From Suilimivivens sp963638365 (GTDB lineage Bacteria > Bacillota > Clostridia > Lachnospirales > Lachnospiraceae): 64,000 nt of DNA. The stretch is from assembly GCA_963638365.1 (NCBI GenBank), contig CAVHRK010000068.1, forward strand, positions 54,235 through 118,234, written 5' to 3'. A model generated the notes under the pieces. The model searched no databases. It was not told the DNA's origin and worked only from the letters and a program-made list of their open reading frames with translations. Shown in pieces: positions 7,187 to 17,027 of the stretch. Position 1 is the stretch's first letter. Each line of letters begins with the position of its first letter. The position numbers and the translations under genes are program-made.

Positions 7187-9580
7187 TTAAACAAGAACTT
7201 CCTTACAGCTATCCGCAAACTGTTTGATTCTGGACGCATTTACATATTTTTTAACCTGATCTCCACGTACTACGACAAGGGTTGGTGCCTGCATCACGCC
7301 ATATTTGGCCGCCAGCTCCATATTCTCTTCGGCATCAATCAAAAGATAATTGATTCCTTTTAAGTATTCTTTCGCCAGCTTGCAATTCGGACAGGTCTTC
7401 GTGGTAAATAAATAGATGATGCTTTCCGGCTCTTCCACGGTTACGGATGCCTTGGGCTTATCATAATCGGACAGGGTTACCATCGTTACAATCGGCTTCT
7501 TTAGCGTAGAATGTGCCACGTCATATTCCTTACGGTTTGCATATTCCTGAAGCTTACCATCGTTCCAGTTCTGCACCGGACGGTAATATCCGGTAATACG
7601 GCTGTATACTTCGGTCACCTTACCGCAGTGAGGACAGATCTTCTGCTCGCCAGCCAGATAACCGTGCTCCTTACAAATGGAATAGGTCGGCGACAGGGTA
7701 TAATAAGGAAGCTTATAATTCTCTGCAATCGTACGGATGAGATCTGCCGCAGCCCTCCAGTCCGGAAGCTTTTCTCCAAGGAATGCATGGAATACCGTTC
7801 CGGAAGTATAAAGTGTCTGCAATTCATCCTGAATATCCAGTGCGTCAAAAATATCGGTTGTATAATCGACCGGCAGATGGGAGGAATTCGTATAATACGG
7901 AGTATCTCCCGGCTTTCCTGCGGTCTTGATGGCAGGCCATCTCTTACGGTCATGCTTTGCCAGACGATAGGTAGTACTCTCTGCCGGAGTTGCCTCCAGA
8001 TTATACAGATCTCCATACTGCTCCTGATAATCGGAAAGACGGTTTCTCATATGATTCAGAACTTCCTTCGTAAATTCCTGTGTCCGCTTATCCGTCATGT
8101 CCGCACGAAGCCAGTTGGCATTTAAACCAACCTCATTCATGCCGATCAGACCAATCGTGGAAAAGTGATTCTCGAAGGTTCCCAGATACCGTTTCGTATA
8201 AGGATACAGTCCTTCGTTCAAAAGCTTCGTGATAACTTCTCTCTTAATCTTCAAGGATCTTGCCGCAATATCCATCATCTTATTGAGACGCTTGTAAAAG
8301 TCGTCCTTCGTTGCAGACAGATAAGCAATTCGCGGCATATTAATGGTTACTACGCCAACGGAGCCTGTACTTTCGCCGGAACCGAAGAAACCGCCTGTCT
8401 TCTTACGAAGCTCTCTTAAATCCAGACGCAGTCTGCAACACATGGAACGAACATCGCTCGGTTCCATATCGGAATTAATATAATTGGAAAAATACGGTGT
8501 ACCGTATTTGGATGTCATTTCAAACAATAACCGGTTGTTCTCGGTATCGGACCAGTCAAAATCCTTGGTGATGGAATAGGTCGGAATCGGATACTGGAAG
8601 CCTCTGCCGTTGGCATCTCCCTCAATCATCGTCTCGATGAAAGCCTTGTTAATCATATCCATTTCCTTCTTGCAGTCCTTGTAGCAGAAATCCATCTCTT
8701 TGCCACCAACAATTGCGGGCAGCTCTGCAAGGTCGGACGGAACCGTCCAGTCCAGTGTAATATTGCTGAACGGAGCCTGGGTTCCCCAACGGCTCGGTGT
8801 ATTTACACCGTAAATAAATGCCTCGATACACTTCTTTACTTCATTATAAGAAAGGTTATCTGCCTTGACAAACGGAGCAAGATAAGTGTCAAAGGAAGAA
8901 AATGCCTGCGCACCGGCCCATTCATTCTGCATAATTCCAAGGAAATTCACCATCTGGTTGCAGAGCACGGAAAGGTGTGCTGCGGGTGCGGAAGTGATCT
9001 TTCCGGTAATACCGCCTAATCCTTCTGTGATCAGCTGTTTTAAGGACCATCCTGCACAATATCCGGTAAGCATGGACAGATCATGGATATGGATATCTGC
9101 ATTGCGATGTGCATCTGCGATCTCCTGATCATAAATCTCAGACAGCCAGTAATTTGCTGTCACAGCTCCGGAATTACTTAAAATCAGTCCTCCTACGGAA
9201 TAGGTTACCGTGGAGTTTTCCTTCACACGCCAGTCTTCAATCTTCACATAACTGTTTACTACATCTTTGTAATCCAGAATCGTCGAAGTCATGGTACGCA
9301 TCTTTTCACGCTGTTTCCGGTAAAGAATGAACGCCTTGGCAGCCTCTGTATAACCTGCCTGCTCCAAAACCTTCTCCACGCTGTCCTGAATGTCCTCAAC
9401 ATGGATCCCGTCATCCTTCACCTTGCCCTGAAAGTCTGCTGTAACACGAAGTGCAAGAAGATCCACCACATCATTATTATACTGCACATCGGTAGCATTA
9501 AATGCCTTCATAATGGCATCACTGATCTTCGTCAACGTGAAATCTGTAACTTCGCCTTCTCTTTTGATTACCTGAAACAC
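7187..9580 (-). CDS. nrdD: Anaerobic (class III) ribonucleoside-triphosphate reductase with C-terminal glutaredoxin-like domain
   Basis: Glycyl-radical enzyme that reduces ribonucleotides for DNA synthesis without oxygen. An ATP-cone starts FQVIKREGEVTDF. Near the C-terminus come a four-cysteine zinc site (CKEHG...CPHCG) and the glycyl-radical motif RITGYYRPVQNW. A thioredoxin-fold extension with TTKTCPNCKLAKEYL and a MQAPTLVV cis-Pro-type segment follows. The frame is open to a TTG at 9622, but that part overlaps a leader hairpin. GTG at 9580, preceded by GGGGGA, gives 797 residues and the expected N-terminus. The activating enzyme NrdG is not adjacent. Two NrdR boxes upstream indicate NrdR repression. 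Confidence 0.93.
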   Translation of the reverse strand: MFQVIKREGEVTDFTLTKISDAIMKAFNATDVQYNNDVVDLLALRVTADFQGKVKDDGIHVEDIQDSVEKVLEQAGYTEAAKAFILYRKQREKMRTMTSTILDYKDVVNSYVKIEDWRVKENSTVTYSVGGLILSNSGAVTANYWLSEIYDQEIADAHRNADIHIHDLSMLTGYCAGWSLKQLITEGLGGITGKITSAPAAHLSVLCNQMVNFLGIMQNEWAGAQAFSSFDTYLAPFVKADNLSYNEVKKCIEAFIYGVNTPSRWGTQAPFSNITLDWTVPSDLAELPAIVGGKEMDFCYKDCKKEMDMINKAFIETMIEGDANGRGFQYPIPTYSITKDFDWSDTENNRLLFEMTSKYGTPYFSNYINSDMEPSDVRSMCCRLRLDLRELRKKTGGFFGSGESTGSVGVVTINMPRIAYLSATKDDFYKRLNKMMDIAARSLKIKREVITKLLNEGLYPYTKRYLGTFENHFSTIGLIGMNEVGLNANWLRADMTDKRTQEFTKEVLNHMRNRLSDYQEQYGDLYNLEATPAESTTYRLAKHDRKRWPAIKTAGKPGDTPYYTNSSHLPVDYTTDIFDALDIQDELQTLYTSGTVFHAFLGEKLPDWRAAADLIRTIAENYKLPYYTLSPTYSICKEHGYLAGEQKICPHCGKVTEVYSRITGYYRPVQNWNDGKLQEYANRKEYDVAHSTLKKPIVTMVTLSDYDKPKASVTVEEPESIIYLFTTKTCPNCKLAKEYLKGINYLLIDAEENMELAAKYGVMQAPTLVVVRGDQVKKYVNASRIKQFADSCKEVLV

Positions 9581-9598
9581 TGTAAGTCCCCCTTTTTG

Positions 9599-9629
9599 AA
9601 AAAACATGAGGCTCATCATCAAGCCTCAT
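9599..9629 (-). promoter_or_regulatory. Terminator-like hairpin in the nrdD leader
   Basis: On the minus strand ATGAGGCT (9629-9622) pairs with AGCCTCAT (9613-9606), followed by six T residues and then the GGGGGA ribosome binding site and GTG start. The predicted transcription start is about 9631, so the message would begin with this hairpin. It may act as an attenuator or as a 5' stabilising stem. It is too close to the promoter to be a terminator for the upstream gene alone. Confidence 0.6.
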
Positions 9630-9637
9630 TGATTTAA

Positions 9638-9666
9638 AGTTTAACATTGCCCCAAAGGAAAGTCAA
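9638..9666 (-). promoter_or_regulatory. Predicted sigma-A promoter of nrdD
   Basis: The minus strand has TTGACT (9666-9661), a 17-base spacer, then TAAACT (9643-9638). It sits between the NrdR boxes and the leader hairpin, which is the arrangement expected for an NrdR-repressed gene. Confidence 0.75.
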
Positions 9667-9673
9667 TATAAAA

Positions 9674-9720
9674 GCACAAGATATTGTGTTTACATAACAC
9701 CATAAACATAAATCTTGTGC
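9674..9720 (-). promoter_or_regulatory. Tandem NrdR boxes upstream of nrdD
   Basis: Two 16-bp sites resemble the NrdR consensus acaCwAtATaTwGtgt: ACACAATATCTTGTGC (9689-9674, minus strand) and a weaker GCACAAGATTTATGTT (9720-9705). Their starts are 31 bp apart, three helical turns, which is the classical spacing. They lie just upstream of the -35 element. NrdR is the usual ATP/dATP-responsive repressor of ribonucleotide reductase genes. Confidence 0.85.
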
Positions 9721-9777
9721 TGATTATACAATAATATTTTTTATTTTTATCTAATCTGACCATTGACTATCCGGTCA

Positions 9778-10824
9778 CTATCGTGTTTTGAGGAAAAGAT
9801 ATTCTCTCTGTGCCGTCTCATCGTCCGGGTATGATTTCAGGTAGCTTTCCATTAAAACAGATGCCTTTTTATACTCATGGAGATGTTCATAGGCAATGAT
9901 TTCATTCATCTTAAGTGTCTGCATCATTCCGTTATCCTCAATCTGCATGGCTGTCTGAAAGGCCTGCAGTGCCCCTTCATTATCCTCCATGTTCAGTTTA
10001 CATAACCCCAACTGGTTCCAGACCTGTGCCGCATCCGGATTACTTTCAAGATACGTGTTATATACACTGATGGCATAATTATTATCCCCAAGTGTTTCAT
10101 AGGTCTTTCCGAGGAATAAAACAGCTTCATATCCCTTTTCATCCCGTGCCTTTTCCAGATAAGTACGGGCATTCTCATAGTCCTCGAGATAGTAACTGAT
10201 CCGCCCCTTTTCGTAATTGGTCATTTTCTTCGTGTCGTTTTCCATGGCAGTCTGAAGATAGGTGGTTCCGATCTCCTTATAACCATGCTCGTTCAGAATG
10301 CAGTAAATATCAATGACCCGGTCATAATCCGAAGGATCGGCTGCAATCGCCGCATCAAAGCTCTGCTGTGCTTCTTCGATCTGGTCTTTCTCTGTATATG
10401 CCGCACCACGGAAATAAAGGGCATCCTTCTCGTCCCTCTTCATGGCAATGATCGCATCATATACCGCTATGGCATCGTCGTAGTCTCCCTGTTTATAATA
10501 AGCCGTTGCCAGATAATAGTTGATGTCATAGTCCATATTCTCAATCAGGCCATTGCTATGATTGAGAGAGGTAAGAAATGCTTCCACTGCTTCCGGGTAC
10601 ATGGTCTTCCCTAAATAGGCAATTCCCTCTCCCCGATACAGAAGCCGTTCATTCTCACCTGCTTCTTTTGCTGCTTCAAAGCAGGTAAGCGCCGTATCAT
10701 AGTCCAATGACTTAATGGCTTCCATTCCTGCCGTTATATTCTCAGATTTTGCCGCTCCGCAGCCGGTAAGTGCAAAAAGCAGTATTGAGGCTGCCAGTAA
10801 CGGATACATTCGTTTCTTTAACAT
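9778..10824 (-). CDS. TPR-repeat lipoprotein
   Basis: A 348-residue protein with a type II signal peptide (MLKKRMYPLL...) and lipobox LTGC, so it should be anchored outside the membrane. The mature part is a series of tetratricopeptide-like helical pairs, for example DYDDAIAVYDAIIAMK, EEAQQSFDAAIAADP and NEGALQAFQTAMQIE, a fold used for protein contacts. The first codon overlaps the end of the rRNA methyltransferase gene by 7 bp (ATGTTAA). No enzymatic motif is present and the partner is unknown. Confidence 0.85.
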   Translation of the reverse strand: MLKKRMYPLLAASILLFALTGCGAAKSENITAGMEAIKSLDYDTALTCFEAAKEAGENERLLYRGEGIAYLGKTMYPEAVEAFLTSLNHSNGLIENMDYDINYYLATAYYKQGDYDDAIAVYDAIIAMKRDEKDALYFRGAAYTEKDQIEEAQQSFDAAIAADPSDYDRVIDIYCILNEHGYKEIGTTYLQTAMENDTKKMTNYEKGRISYYLEDYENARTYLEKARDEKGYEAVLFLGKTYETLGDNNYAISVYNTYLESNPDAAQVWNQLGLCKLNMEDNEGALQAFQTAMQIEDNGMMQTLKMNEIIAYEHLHEYKKASVLMESYLKSYPDDETAQREYLFLKTR

Positions 10825-12314
10825 GACTTGCGAAGTCCCTTCGGATAGTGATTTTTAAGGCTTCCTCCCGCTGCTTTCCCAAACCCCAGACTGTAGCCTT
10901 CCACGGTAACAAGACACCAGCCTTTCCGGTTTTCTGCTGGGAAGGTATAACCTTCTATATATTTTATCGCATCTTCCACCGACAAATCAATGGTATCTTT
11001 CACATCTTTACTCTTTAAGGAAAGGGCCAAAGCATGGGATGGCTCGAAACGGTCCTTTTTACAGGTTCCAAGATGCAGCCCCGGGCGCAGTACCTTAAGT
11101 CCATGCAGATCCGGTGTTCCTTCCGGAACAAGATACAATTGATCCCCAAAGGTAAGATAGAAAGCTCCCTCCTTTCCTTCCCGCCAGGATGGATGGAGCG
11201 TCTGTACTTCAAACTGTTCAAATGCAGCAATGGCTTCGGTCATCTGGTTTGACACAGACTGGCTTTTCTTATCTTTTCCTTTTTGGAAACTGCTTCCTTT
11301 TTTTAATTTCCTGCGTTCTTTGTCCTGCATACCGGAAACTTCCTGTATGACAGAAAGAGTTCCTTCTTTTTGAAGAAGAGCAGCAAAGTGTCCTTCTCCA
11401 TTTACCTTATGCGGCCATAGACGGACGGTCTTCTGAATTTCTTTGCCAAGTCTCTCATCGAAATTAAGCCCTGGTTCCATACCTCCGACAAGTGGAACCG
11501 GAAGCAACTTCATATCCGGATGCTGCGTAAGAAAATGTGCGATCATTTCTTCGTCCTCTTCCGGTGCAAAGGTACAGGTCGAATAGACCAGAATCCCTCC
11601 ACCCATCAGCATGGTATAGGCACACTCTAAGATCTCTTCCTGCCGTCCCGCACACAGCTTCACATTGTCTAAAGACCACTGTTCCACCGCTTCTTCCTTC
11701 TTACGGAACATTCCTTCTCCTGAACAGGGTGCATCCACCAGAATCCGGTGAAAGTAGGACGGAAAACGTTCTGCCAGCACCTTGGGATCGTGGTTTAAAA
11801 CAATGTCATTCACAATCCCCATGCGCTCGATATTCTCGGACAGAATCTTTGCCCTTGCCGGATGGATTTCATTGCTGAACAAAATCCCTCTTCCCTCCAT
11901 GGCTGCTGCCATCTGGGTACTCTTCCCTCCGGGAGCCGCACACAGGTCAAGAATCCGCTCTCCGAAGAACCGGAAGTCTGCGGCGTTTACAAAATTCGGG
12001 TCTGCCCGCTTGCAGATTGCCGCCGGTGCCATCGCACTGGCTTCCTGAATATAGTACACTCCGGCCTCATGAAAAGGATGCTTCCCGGGCTGCAAAGAGT
12101 CCTCATAATAGAACCCGTTTTCTTCCCAGGCAACCTGCTCCTTTAATGGCTCTCTTTCCTTAAATAACGAAGTCTGATCATACTGCTCCTTCGTTCCTTT
12201 TAACGGATTGATCCGCAGGGAATGTGCATGGTCATTTCCATAGCATGCAGCAAAATCCTCGTATTCTTCTTTCAGCATTTCCTTCATCCGGTTCGTAAAT
12301 TGTTCAGGAAGCAT
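10818..12314 (-). CDS. RsmF/RsmB-type rRNA (cytosine-C5) methyltransferase
   Basis: SAM-dependent m5C methyltransferase of the NOL1/NOP2/Sun family, acting on rRNA. The SAM-binding motif is ILDLCAAPGGKSTQMAA (121-137). The two catalytic-loop cysteines are Cys197 in VDAPCSGEGMFRK and Cys247 in YSTCTFAPEEDEE. The 498-residue length includes a C-terminal RsmF-type/PUA-like extension ending SLGFGKAAGGSLKNHYPKG. About 15 residues (around 103-118) sit between the EASAMAP segment and the SAM motif, longer than I expect for the family. It is translationally coupled to the downstream TPR lipoprotein gene. Confidence 0.9.
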   Translation of the reverse strand: MLPEQFTNRMKEMLKEEYEDFAACYGNDHAHSLRINPLKGTKEQYDQTSLFKEREPLKEQVAWEENGFYYEDSLQPGKHPFHEAGVYYIQEASAMAPAAICKRADPNFVNAADFRFFGERILDLCAAPGGKSTQMAAAMEGRGILFSNEIHPARAKILSENIERMGIVNDIVLNHDPKVLAERFPSYFHRILVDAPCSGEGMFRKKEEAVEQWSLDNVKLCAGRQEEILECAYTMLMGGGILVYSTCTFAPEEDEEMIAHFLTQHPDMKLLPVPLVGGMEPGLNFDERLGKEIQKTVRLWPHKVNGEGHFAALLQKEGTLSVIQEVSGMQDKERRKLKKGSSFQKGKDKKSQSVSNQMTEAIAAFEQFEVQTLHPSWREGKEGAFYLTFGDQLYLVPEGTPDLHGLKVLRPGLHLGTCKKDRFEPSHALALSLKSKDVKDTIDLSVEDAIKYIEGYTFPAENRKGWCLVTVEGYSLGFGKAAGGSLKNHYPKGLRKSC

Positions 12315-12469
12315 TTATCATTACCTCTGTTTCATATCTTTTTGCAACCATTCTACCCGTTACTTATTTTTCATATACCATAGCCGGCTTAGAATATAGC
12401 TATTATTTTAATGGAATACAAAAACATTTACAACCGGAATCTCACTGCTGTAGGAATCGTAACCAATCA

Positions 12470-14935
12470 TTACTTCGCCACATCGTAATTGCTTGTAAGA
12501 ACTATTTCCTCAGACACGGTTTTCTGATTGACCTCTTTGTCCGAACGGATTTCTTCCACCCATACCGTCTTACTCTCTCCCGGAAGCAGATCAAAATAAT
12601 TATCAGACAGGATCACATCCGTATCCGTAAATTCAATTCCGACTCTCCTTGCAAACTGCTGCGCCTTCACGGTAATTTTAAATCTCTCTTGTTCCTCAAC
12701 ACAGACTGTAAGATGTGGATCAAGGAAATGGAATTTCTTTGGTCTTTCCAAGAGGCGGTTTCCGGAGTCAATTGTTTCTCCCTCACATTGAATTTCATAA
12801 TGAAGATAGCATTCTCTGCTGCGAAGTTCCTTCATCTCCGGGATTTTGAAAGCAGCGACACAGGTAGAAGCTAACGGTTCTGCAGTAATTTCCCTGCATT
12901 CCGTATGCAATGCACCCTTCCCCTGTTCTATAAGTTCCAGCCTGCAGGTAAGCTTCAAAGGCCTTGTCTCATCACTGGACACATACAGCCTTGCCACCCG
13001 ATTAGCACCGATTTCCACATACGAAATCACCTTGCCATAGCTTCTCTTTACCACATAATGAGCACCCTTCCACCTGCCATAGTAATCCAAGGTTGCCCAC
13101 GAAATCGTAGGATAGGTATCATTGATCTGCCAGTAGGTGCTTCCCGAACATCTCTCCCTGTGACTCCTGAAATGCCGGATCGCCATTTCCAGAAAATCCG
13201 ACTGCAGGGACTGTGTTGCATATACCAACCGCTCAAAGGTTGTGGGAAGCTGGTAATATTGAAGAAGATAATACATCAGCGTGACATTACCCGGACCATT
13301 ATCAATGCATTTCTGATGTTTCTCCATTTCAGGAGACACAATATTGAACTGGTCTTCATGGATCACGGTTCTTAATGTCTTCATCGATGGAATTGCTTCA
13401 AATCCATACTCACTGGAAAACCGGAAAAACTTACTCTCAATATCCTCGAACGGCTTCTTGCCATGCCATACGTCCCAGTAATGTGCGTCGCCTCTTCCTT
13501 CATCAAACGGATCCTCAAAGCCGCCCTCGGAAGATGGAGAAGCCGGCCAATAGAACCGATCCGGATCATACTCTTCCACCATCTGCGGAATCAATCGTTC
13601 AAACATTGTAAGATAATCCTGCTTCAATTTCTGATTCTGTGGAATTCCCCAGCCAACCCAGGCACCTTCCATTTCATTGTTTCCACACCACATGCCAAGG
13701 GATGGATGATTCCGAAGCCGGATAATATTGTCTCTTGCTTCCAGTTTGATATTTTCATAAAACGAGTCTGTCAGATCATAAACGGCACAGGCAAACATGA
13801 AGTCCTGCCATACAAGCAGTCCAAGTTCATCACATAAATCATAAAAATAGTCATCGGGGTAACAGCCGCCGCCCCATACGCGGATACAGTTAAAGTTAGC
13901 CTTCCGGCAGTCCTTCAAAAGGCGTTCCGTTCTTTCTTTGCTGCGCTTCCCGAAGATACTGTCCTCCGGAATGTAGTTTGCCCCTTTGGCAAAGATCTCC
14001 ATCCCATTGATACAGAAAATAAATCCTGCGCCCCACTCATCCGGTCTGCGCACCACCGTAAAATCACGGATTCCAAAACGGATGGACTTCTCCTGAATGA
14101 TCTGGTTTTCTCTCTTCAGGCTTATACATACCCGATATAACTTCTGCTCTCCATAGCCGTTCGGCCACCAGCGTTCCGGGTTCTTAATCTCTATCGGAAA
14201 AGTCTGTGTTTCTTTTGTATCTGCAGTCTGTATGGCTAACTCTTTTCCTTCCGGATCATAAACTCTGCATTCTGCAATAATCCCGGCTGCGTCACTTGGC
14301 ATAATTTCATTCTTTAAAATCACAGAAAGGAGACTGACCTCTTCTTCATTCTGCTGACGGATCTGCACATTCTGTATCCGCGCGCCATTTACCTCTTCGA
14401 TATAAATATCCCGCCAGATTCCCATATCCGGAAGCTTCGGACCCCAGTCCCATCCAAACATGCAATGTGCTTTCCGGATATACTGATATCCCGGCACCGT
14501 ACTGGTTACTCCCCACAACGGCTTCTTCTCATAAAGCTTCTGCATATACTTCATTGGTGAATGAAAATAAACCTGGATCCGGTTTACTCCTTCTTTTAAG
14601 AAACCGTTAAGATCAAACTCATATTCCCGATGCATATTATCACAACTTCCTATCTGCTTTCCATTAACAAAAAGATCTGCAATCGTATCAATTCCCTTGC
14701 AGATAAGAAGATTTCTCTCATTGTTCAGACCCTCTTTCGAAATCACAAATTCTCTTTCATAAACATAATCATTATAGGAAAGATCCCGGACTTCGTCCTC
14801 GTTCTCCCCTACATAAGGATCTACAATTAACCCTTGGGTGAGCAGATCCGTATATACGGTTCCCGGAACCGTTCCCTGGTGCCATTCCTTCTCTTTTACC
14901 TGCTTCATCTTCCATTGTCCGTTTAATGTAATCAT
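12470..14935 (-). CDS. GH2 beta-mannosidase
   Basis: Cytosolic glycosidase that removes terminal beta-mannose, probably from mannan- or N-glycan-derived oligosaccharides. The 821-residue protein has no signal peptide. It follows the GH2 plan: a sugar-binding domain (HCMFGWDWGPKLPDMGIWRD), an Ig-like domain (WWPNGYGEQKLY) and a TIM barrel. The acid/base is Glu421 in MWCGNNEMEG and the nucleophile Glu509 in FSSEYGFEA. NNEMEG and GWDWGP are typical of beta-mannosidases rather than beta-galactosidases. It stands alone, with no sugar transporter alongside. Confidence 0.9.
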   Translation of the reverse strand: MITLNGQWKMKQVKEKEWHQGTVPGTVYTDLLTQGLIVDPYVGENEDEVRDLSYNDYVYEREFVISKEGLNNERNLLICKGIDTIADLFVNGKQIGSCDNMHREYEFDLNGFLKEGVNRIQVYFHSPMKYMQKLYEKKPLWGVTSTVPGYQYIRKAHCMFGWDWGPKLPDMGIWRDIYIEEVNGARIQNVQIRQQNEEEVSLLSVILKNEIMPSDAAGIIAECRVYDPEGKELAIQTADTKETQTFPIEIKNPERWWPNGYGEQKLYRVCISLKRENQIIQEKSIRFGIRDFTVVRRPDEWGAGFIFCINGMEIFAKGANYIPEDSIFGKRSKERTERLLKDCRKANFNCIRVWGGGCYPDDYFYDLCDELGLLVWQDFMFACAVYDLTDSFYENIKLEARDNIIRLRNHPSLGMWCGNNEMEGAWVGWGIPQNQKLKQDYLTMFERLIPQMVEEYDPDRFYWPASPSSEGGFEDPFDEGRGDAHYWDVWHGKKPFEDIESKFFRFSSEYGFEAIPSMKTLRTVIHEDQFNIVSPEMEKHQKCIDNGPGNVTLMYYLLQYYQLPTTFERLVYATQSLQSDFLEMAIRHFRSHRERCSGSTYWQINDTYPTISWATLDYYGRWKGAHYVVKRSYGKVISYVEIGANRVARLYVSSDETRPLKLTCRLELIEQGKGALHTECREITAEPLASTCVAAFKIPEMKELRSRECYLHYEIQCEGETIDSGNRLLERPKKFHFLDPHLTVCVEEQERFKITVKAQQFARRVGIEFTDTDVILSDNYFDLLPGESKTVWVEEIRSDKEVNQKTVSEEIVLTSNYDVAK

Positions 14936-15112
14936 CGTGCTCTCTCCTGATCTGTTTTATGATTAAGTATTCTACCAGCTTATCATCTACTCTGTCATTT
15001 CCATTGATGACACTTTAAAATTGCTGCTCAACTTTCATTATAAACATACACACAACGTTCACAAGCAGATTTCGAGTCGAAAATCGTATAAATATATTGT
15101 GGTCCAACGGAA

Positions 15113-16903
15113 TTAATCCGGCAGGCTTCCCGCCAGACAAAGTGCTCCCCATCCAATACGGTTATTGGGATAAACACTTTCACTCCGTAATGTACGGGCA
15201 CCTCTGCGAAGGTAGGCCTTTACCTTTTCCCCATACAGAAAAGGATCATTTCCTTTCACAATGCCCCATTCCATAAGAAGTGCTGCACTTCCCGAAACAA
15301 AAGGTGTCGCAAAGGATGTTCCTGATACCGTAACCGGGAGATTTCCGGGACTTAACGTTGCAATATTTACTCCGGGTGCTACGAAATCCGGTTTTATGTT
15401 AACCGATGAGAAAGATATGTTTTCTCCTCTTCCCGAAAAATCCGCATAGGCTTCGGTATAGGTATCATAGGCCCCAACGGTAATCACTCTGGCTGCTGTA
15501 GATGGTATGGTCAGCGTCTTTTCCGGTGTTGGCTGAAAAAACCGGGTTTCCCCACTAAGCACGGAACTGCTTGGCAGATAAAAATCATACCCTCCACCTT
15601 CCACCTGCACCGGCTCTATTGCAAAGGTCCAGATTCCACGGTTTACATAACTCAAAACCGGTAAAAAATCAAAATAAATTTCCTGCCTTACCGAATATGG
15701 TGTCGGTTCCCCCTGATAAATCAAAAGCTCCGTATCTTCCATCCGGTATCGCATGGCACCGCTCAATGCAGAATTAAGCTGTATGATCTGCCCTCCGGGA
15801 GACTGCAGGGCAATCCGGAAGGTGTCCGTATACTCCTTCCATAGCTGCACACTGAATGACGTCTGATACTCACCAACCGCCAGTTCTGTCCGCGGTATAT
15901 TTCCCTGTGTATCTCTGTTAAACGTTCCTGCCGCATGCCCTCCAGCTGCTCCTTCATTGCCACTCCCTACACAAATCACACATCTCCCAATCTCTGCAAT
16001 ATTATCCATAAAACGCTCTACAAGGGAAGTTCCATCATGCACACCATAAGTATTTCCAAAGCTTAGATTAATCACAAGCGGCATGGATAGCTGCAACGCC
16101 GTCCGTACAGCAAAGGTAAGTCCCCTCATCAATTCTGTGGTCTTGGGGAAGGAATTTGGTCTGCTGCTCCCCATCTTCACAATCAGAAGTTCCGCTTCCG
16201 GTGCCACGCCTTGAAATCTGCCATCCATAAAGTTCCCGGATCCTGCCGCAATCGTCGCAACTGCAGTTCCATGACCGGAAGAATCAATGCTCGGTACGAT
16301 CCGCAACGGATCTTCACTCTGCAGTGCCGTATCAATCTGTTCTTTTGAAAACAATACTCCCTGCGCAAAGCCCTCCGGGGGTGAGCTTTGCATAAATTCC
16401 CCATTGTCATTTGAAAGAAGTGCATCCACCTCTTTCGGATTCAATGTCTGATCCCATAAATAACGGATTCTTGTTTTCCCGCCTCTTTCCTGAAATTCCG
16501 GACTCTGATAATCAATTCCGGAGTCCAGTATGGCCATTAATACCCCTTTCCCAGACAGAAACGGATCTCTCACCGTAACCTCCGGTATACAGGAAGCCTG
16601 CTTCCCGGCGAGAACCTCGAAATACAATCGCTTTGGTTTTTCGATATACTCTACCTCCGGCAGTTCCGCAAACGACTCAATCAGGGATTCCGGTAGTGTT
16701 ACGATCGCATATCCTGCAATCAGTTCCTCGACCTGAATCAGATCCCCGGCCAGTGGCTGCAGGCTTCCATTGTGTTTCACAATCAGTTCCCACCGTTCCT
16801 CCTGTTCCAGGTATCCCACATCCAATTGCCTGGACTTTTCCCTTTCTTCCCTGGTTGCCTCTAATGATAAATTTAATACATCTTCCAGCTTCTGATTTTG
16901 CAT
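15113..16903 (-). CDS. Subtilisin-family (S8) serine protease, Csp-like
   Basis: A 596-residue serine protease with the full catalytic triad: Asp127 in MAILDSGIDYQSPEF, His211 in SSGHGTAVATIAAGSG and Ser530 in SGTSFATPFVSGSAALL. Residues 1-105 look like a prodomain and there is no signal peptide. A long insert between His and Ser is predicted to be beta-rich. This layout resembles the Csp-type S8 proteases of Clostridia, which in some species process a germination cortex hydrolase. No spore gene is nearby, so a germination role is only a family-level possibility. It is divergent from the AraC regulator. Confidence 0.88.
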   Translation of the reverse strand: MQNQKLEDVLNLSLEATREEREKSRQLDVGYLEQEERWELIVKHNGSLQPLAGDLIQVEELIAGYAIVTLPESLIESFAELPEVEYIEKPKRLYFEVLAGKQASCIPEVTVRDPFLSGKGVLMAILDSGIDYQSPEFQERGGKTRIRYLWDQTLNPKEVDALLSNDNGEFMQSSPPEGFAQGVLFSKEQIDTALQSEDPLRIVPSIDSSGHGTAVATIAAGSGNFMDGRFQGVAPEAELLIVKMGSSRPNSFPKTTELMRGLTFAVRTALQLSMPLVINLSFGNTYGVHDGTSLVERFMDNIAEIGRCVICVGSGNEGAAGGHAAGTFNRDTQGNIPRTELAVGEYQTSFSVQLWKEYTDTFRIALQSPGGQIIQLNSALSGAMRYRMEDTELLIYQGEPTPYSVRQEIYFDFLPVLSYVNRGIWTFAIEPVQVEGGGYDFYLPSSSVLSGETRFFQPTPEKTLTIPSTAARVITVGAYDTYTEAYADFSGRGENISFSSVNIKPDFVAPGVNIATLSPGNLPVTVSGTSFATPFVSGSAALLMEWGIVKGNDPFLYGEKVKAYLRRGARTLRSESVYPNNRIGWGALCLAGSLPD

Positions 16904-17027
16904 CCTTTTCCCTCACAATCATTTCTGCATAGCAGAACTGTTATATATATACGCAAGAAATGAATTGAATATCTCCGACAGATCCGATAAAATGGAATCT
17001 ATAAAATATAACTGAGGAAGTCCGATT

